Shown: positions 5,947 through 8,325 of the stretch, piece by piece
How positions within the stretch are numbered: the stretch's first letter is position 1
How the letters are laid out: each line of letters starts with the position of its first letter
NCBI GenBank assembly: GCA_036747335.1
Contig: DAIOCL010000115.1
Span: forward strand, 1 to 8,325
Length of the DNA: 8,325 nucleotides
Direction of reading: 5' to 3'
DNA from: UBA4660 sp002405435
GTDB taxonomy: Bacteria; Bacteroidota; Bacteroidia; Flavobacteriales_D; Sanyastnellaceae
The notes under the pieces: model-generated
Told to the model about the DNA's origin: nothing
What the model saw: only the letters and a program-made list of their open reading frames with translations
The model's database searches: none
Position numbers and translations under genes: made by a program

Positions 5947-8145
5947 TCACGTCCCCACCTCACTCATAAACTTCAGGCGCATCAGCCTCAGCTGGTCTAT
6001 CTCGTAATCTCCGTCGAAATATTCCAGCGCAACTTCGAGGTCATCGGTTTCTGAATTCATGAAGTATTCCATCAGTTCTTCCTGTTGGTCTTCGTCAAAT
6101 TCATCCCGGATGTAATAATGGATATCGAGCTTGGTGCCGCTGTTGACAATGGCCTCCATCTCGTGCATCAGCTCATTCATGTCTTTTCCGAGTCCTTTGG
6201 CGATATCGGGGAAGGGAATGCGCTTGTCGATGTTTTGGATGATCTTGACCTTGTGCGAACTCTTGGCCCCGGCAGTTTTCACCACGAAGTCCTGCGGCCT
6301 TTCTATGTCATTTTCCTTGACGTAGGCATCGATCAGTTCGATAAAGGGTTTGCCGAATTTCTGTGCCTTGCCTTTGCCGACACCACCCACTTGTGCGAGC
6401 TCATCGAGGGTGATGGGATAGGCAGCGCACATTTCTTCGAGTGCGGGATCCTGGAAGATGACATAGGGCGGCAACTTTTTCTCTTTGGAAACGCGCCCGC
6501 GGAGGTCTTTCAGCCGCCGGAACAATTCTTCGTCTACGGCACCGCCTCCCTGTTTGGGAATGATCAGCTGGTCGTCTTCGTCAGTCTCTCCGATCTCTTC
6601 TTCCTTCACCAGCATAAAGCTCTCCGGATGCGCCATAAACATGCGGCCTTCTTCGGTGAGTTTTAAAGTGCCGTAGGTTTCAATTTCCTTGCGCAGCAAT
6701 CCGCGCACGAGCATCTGGCGGATGATTGCGTTCCAGAATTTTTCGTCGTGCTCGCTGCCTTCGCCGAAAAACTCACTCTTATGTCCTTTATAGGTAGTGA
6801 CCTCGTTGTTTTTGATGCCGCAGACGACCTTGCATATGAATGCTGCCTTATGCATTTCATCGAAGGAGTCGATGGTTTTCAGCAGGAGCTGTACTTCTTC
6901 CGTACCCTCAAAATGCTCTTTTGGATTGCGTGAGTTGTCATCCATGCCCGCGCCTTCTCCGTTGATTTCGTCCCACTCTTCTCCAAAATAATGCAGCAGG
7001 TATTTACGCCGGCTCATGGAGGTTTCGGCATAGGCCACCACTTCCTGCAGCAATTGCATGCCGACTTCCTGCTCGGCTACGGGCTTTCCGTGCAGAAATT
7101 TTTCGAGTTTTTCTATGTCCTTGGGCGAATAAAAAGCGATGCATACACCCTCTCCTCCGTCCCGCCCTGCGCGGCCTGTTTCCTGGTAATAGCTTTCCAG
7201 GCTCTTGGGTATATCGTGGTGGATCACAAAACGTACATCGGGCTTGTCAATGCCCATACCGAAGGCGATGGTGGCTACAATAACATCTACGTCCTGCATC
7301 AGGAAGCGGTCCTGTACGCTGCTGCGCTGGTTGCTGTCCATTCCCGCGTGGTAGGGGAGTGCCTTGATTCCGTTTACCTGAAGCAACTCGGCCAGTTCTT
7401 CCGTCTTGCGGCGGCTCAGGCAATAGATGATACCGCTTTTTCCCTGGTTGGCTTTGATGTACTGGATGATCTGCTTGCCCACATTCATCTTCGCCTTTAT
7501 TTCGTAATACAGGTTCGGACGGTTGAAAGAAGCCTTGAATACCTGTGCATCGAGCATGCCGAGGTTTTTCTGAATGTCTTGCTGCACTTTGGGCGTGGCC
7601 GTTGCGGTCAGCGCCATGATGGGCACGTCGGCAATCTGCATGATGATGGGCCTCAGGCGGCGGTACTCAGGACGAAAATCGTGCCCCCACTCAGAGATGC
7701 AGTGCGCCTCATCAATGGCCACAAAGGAGATCTTGACGCTCTTGAGAAACTCAACGTTTTCTTCCTTGACCAGCGATTCGGGCGCCACGTAGAGCAGTTT
7801 GCACTTGCCGGCCTGTATGTCGGATTTCACCTGGCTGATTTCCGTTTTGTTGAGGGAAGAGTTGATGAAATGGGCGACCCCGTCTTCGGAGGAAAAGCCA
7901 CGCATGGCATCCACCTGGTTTTTCATCAGTGCAATAAGGGGCGAACCCACGATGGCCGTCCCTTCCAACATGAGGGCGGGAAGCTGATAGCACAGCGACT
8001 TCCCGCCTCCGGTGGGCATTATAACAAAGGTGTTATGCCCGCTCAGCACTGCATTGATGACGCTCTCCTGGAGCCCTTTAAACTGTGAAAAACCAAAGAA
8101 TTGTTTTAATGCCTTCTTTGGTGAAAGTTCCATTACACTTGCCAT
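5947..8145 (-). CDS. recQ: ATP-dependent DNA helicase, RecQ family, long form lacking zinc cysteines
   Basis: This 732-residue superfamily 2 helicase should unwind DNA 3' to 5' in recombination and fork repair. Helicase motifs are complete: Walker A PTGGGKSL (44-51), DEAH (145-148), the aromatic-rich loop SEWGHDFRPEY (151-161), TATATP (180-185) and motif VI QETGRAGRDG (321-330). The RecQ-C winged-helix region covers about 415-510 and an HRDC domain about 537-612. A C-terminal extension (about 613-732) has an HTH-like part (about 628-676) and an acidic tail; E. coli RecQ has about 610 residues. Oddly, the four zinc-binding cysteines between helicase core and winged helix are absent: S378 in MSRRKYLLHYFGE, then A399, D402 and S405 in GAGMDDNSRNP. 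The ATG at 8145 is chosen; one at 8133 is equally possible. The gene stands alone on its strand and converges with the amidohydrolase gene. Confidence 0.96.
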   Translation of the reverse strand: MASVMELSPKKALKQFFGFSQFKGLQESVINAVLSGHNTFVIMPTGGGKSLCYQLPALMLEGTAIVGSPLIALMKNQVDAMRGFSSEDGVAHFINSSLNKTEISQVKSDIQAGKCKLLYVAPESLVKEENVEFLKSVKISFVAIDEAHCISEWGHDFRPEYRRLRPIIMQIADVPIMALTATATPKVQQDIQKNLGMLDAQVFKASFNRPNLYYEIKAKMNVGKQIIQYIKANQGKSGIIYCLSRRKTEELAELLQVNGIKALPYHAGMDSNQRSSVQDRFLMQDVDVIVATIAFGMGIDKPDVRFVIHHDIPKSLESYYQETGRAGRDGGEGVCIAFYSPKDIEKLEKFLHGKPVAEQEVGMQLLQEVVAYAETSMSRRKYLLHYFGEEWDEINGEGAGMDDNSRNPKEHFEGTEEVQLLLKTIDSFDEMHKAAFICKVVCGIKNNEVTTYKGHKSEFFGEGSEHDEKFWNAIIRQMLVRGLLRKEIETYGTLKLTEEGRMFMAHPESFMLVKEEEIGETDEDDQLIIPKQGGGAVDEELFRRLKDLRGRVSKEKKLPPYVIFQDPALEEMCAAYPITLDELAQVGGVGKGKAQKFGKPFIELIDAYVKENDIERPQDFVVKTAGAKSSHKVKIIQNIDKRIPFPDIAKGLGKDMNELMHEMEAIVNSGTKLDIHYYIRDEFDEDQQEELMEYFMNSETDDLEVALEYFDGDYEIDQLRLMRLKFMSEVGT

Positions 8146-8167
8146 GGTCTAACCGAAATTACTTTTG
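8139..8167 (+). promoter_or_regulatory. Candidate rightward promoter overlapping the recQ start
   Basis: TTG (8139-8141), 18 nt, then TACTTTTG (8160-8167) is an exact match to the Bacteroidota pattern TTG-N17-23-TAnnTTTG and is followed by C, as is often seen. It points away from recQ and overlaps the recQ start codon. It would start a transcript about 45 nt before the ATG at 8217. About four -7 matches are expected by chance over both strands of this window, but far fewer with a well-placed TTG. Confidence 0.35.
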
Positions 8168-8175
8168 CGAACGCT

Positions 8176-8208
8176 TAAAAATAGGTACAAATCAGTTCGA
8201 TACGCAAA
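8176..8208 (-). promoter_or_regulatory. Candidate recQ promoter
   Basis: On the minus strand TTTG (8208-8205) is followed after 21 nt by TATTTTTA (8183-8176), five of six fixed bases of the -7 consensus TAnnTTTG. This would start the message about 25 nt before the recQ ATG. A second -7-like sequence, TAATTTCG (8161-8154), lies only 8 bp from the ATG and would give an almost leaderless message, so it is less likely. Confidence 0.3.
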
Positions 8209-8216
8209 GTTTTTTG

Positions 8217-8325
8217 ATGAGTCTAAACGTTTTGGCCCGCCACCATGGTAAACTGAACAGTTCCGGACGAAAAAACGAACGGGACGCGAATGTACGCAAT
8301 CTGATGGACAGGAAAAAATTAATTT
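8217..8325 (+). CDS. Possible start of a divergent gene, cut by the window end
   Basis: From the ATG at 8217 a plus-strand frame stays open for 36 codons to the window edge, beginning MSLNVLARHHGKLNSSGRKN. The product so far is basic and hydrophilic, with no signal peptide or known motif, and I do not recognise it. Support comes from the well-formed promoter match upstream at 8139-8167. Against it, a 36-codon open stretch occurs by chance fairly often (roughly one in five to six), and there is no ribosome binding site, although those are often absent in this phylum. The stretch may simply be intergenic. Confidence 0.22.
   Translation, partial: MSLNVLARHHGKLNSSGRKNERDANVRNLMDRKKLI

Noticed and set aside
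6991..8088. A 365-codon plus-strand open frame opposite recQ
   Set aside because: It is antisense to a clear RecQ coding region with complete motifs, has no recognisable protein features, and is explained by codon bias in the real gene.

Overview
The window looks like an ordinary chromosomal segment of a member of the Bacteroidota. This rests on the gene order fabH-accB-accC on one strand, on protein sequences that read like that phylum (FabH, the half-size TauE/SafE protein, the long RecQ), on start codons mostly without a Shine-Dalgarno sequence, and on several matches to the Bacteroidota promoter pattern (TTG, 17-23 nt, TAnnTTTG). The DNA is close to evenly AT/GC, which would suit Chitinophagales- or Saprospirales-like lineages, but the order cannot be fixed from the sequence alone.

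Layout. Positions 1-618 (minus) hold the first 206 codons of a universal stress protein whose 3' end lies outside the window. A 221-bp spacer with a repeated 10-mer follows. Positions 840-4140 (minus) hold a fatty-acid initiation cluster, transcribed fabH, accB, accC, with an unusually long 384-bp non-coding gap between accB and accC. A 115-bp divergent spacer separates fabH from two plus-strand genes: a half-size TauE/SafE (TSUP) membrane protein (4256-4663) and an M20-family zinc amidohydrolase (4725-5912). The hydrolase converges on a long RecQ-family helicase (5947-8145, minus). The last 180 bp contain the recQ upstream region, a good rightward promoter match, and a possible first part of a divergent gene running off the window.

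How the genes work together. Biotin carboxylase (AccC) charges the biotin on the carrier protein (AccB) with CO2 for malonyl-CoA synthesis. FabH condenses acetyl-CoA with malonyl-ACP to start fatty acid elongation. The carboxyltransferase subunits are not in the window. The stress protein, membrane protein, amidohydrolase and helicase have no evident functional link to this pathway or to each other.

No mobile element, CRISPR array, RNA gene or new multi-gene system was seen. The most noteworthy point is that the RecQ protein keeps all its helicase motifs but has lost all four cysteines of the usual zinc-binding subdomain, while the sequence around them still aligns.
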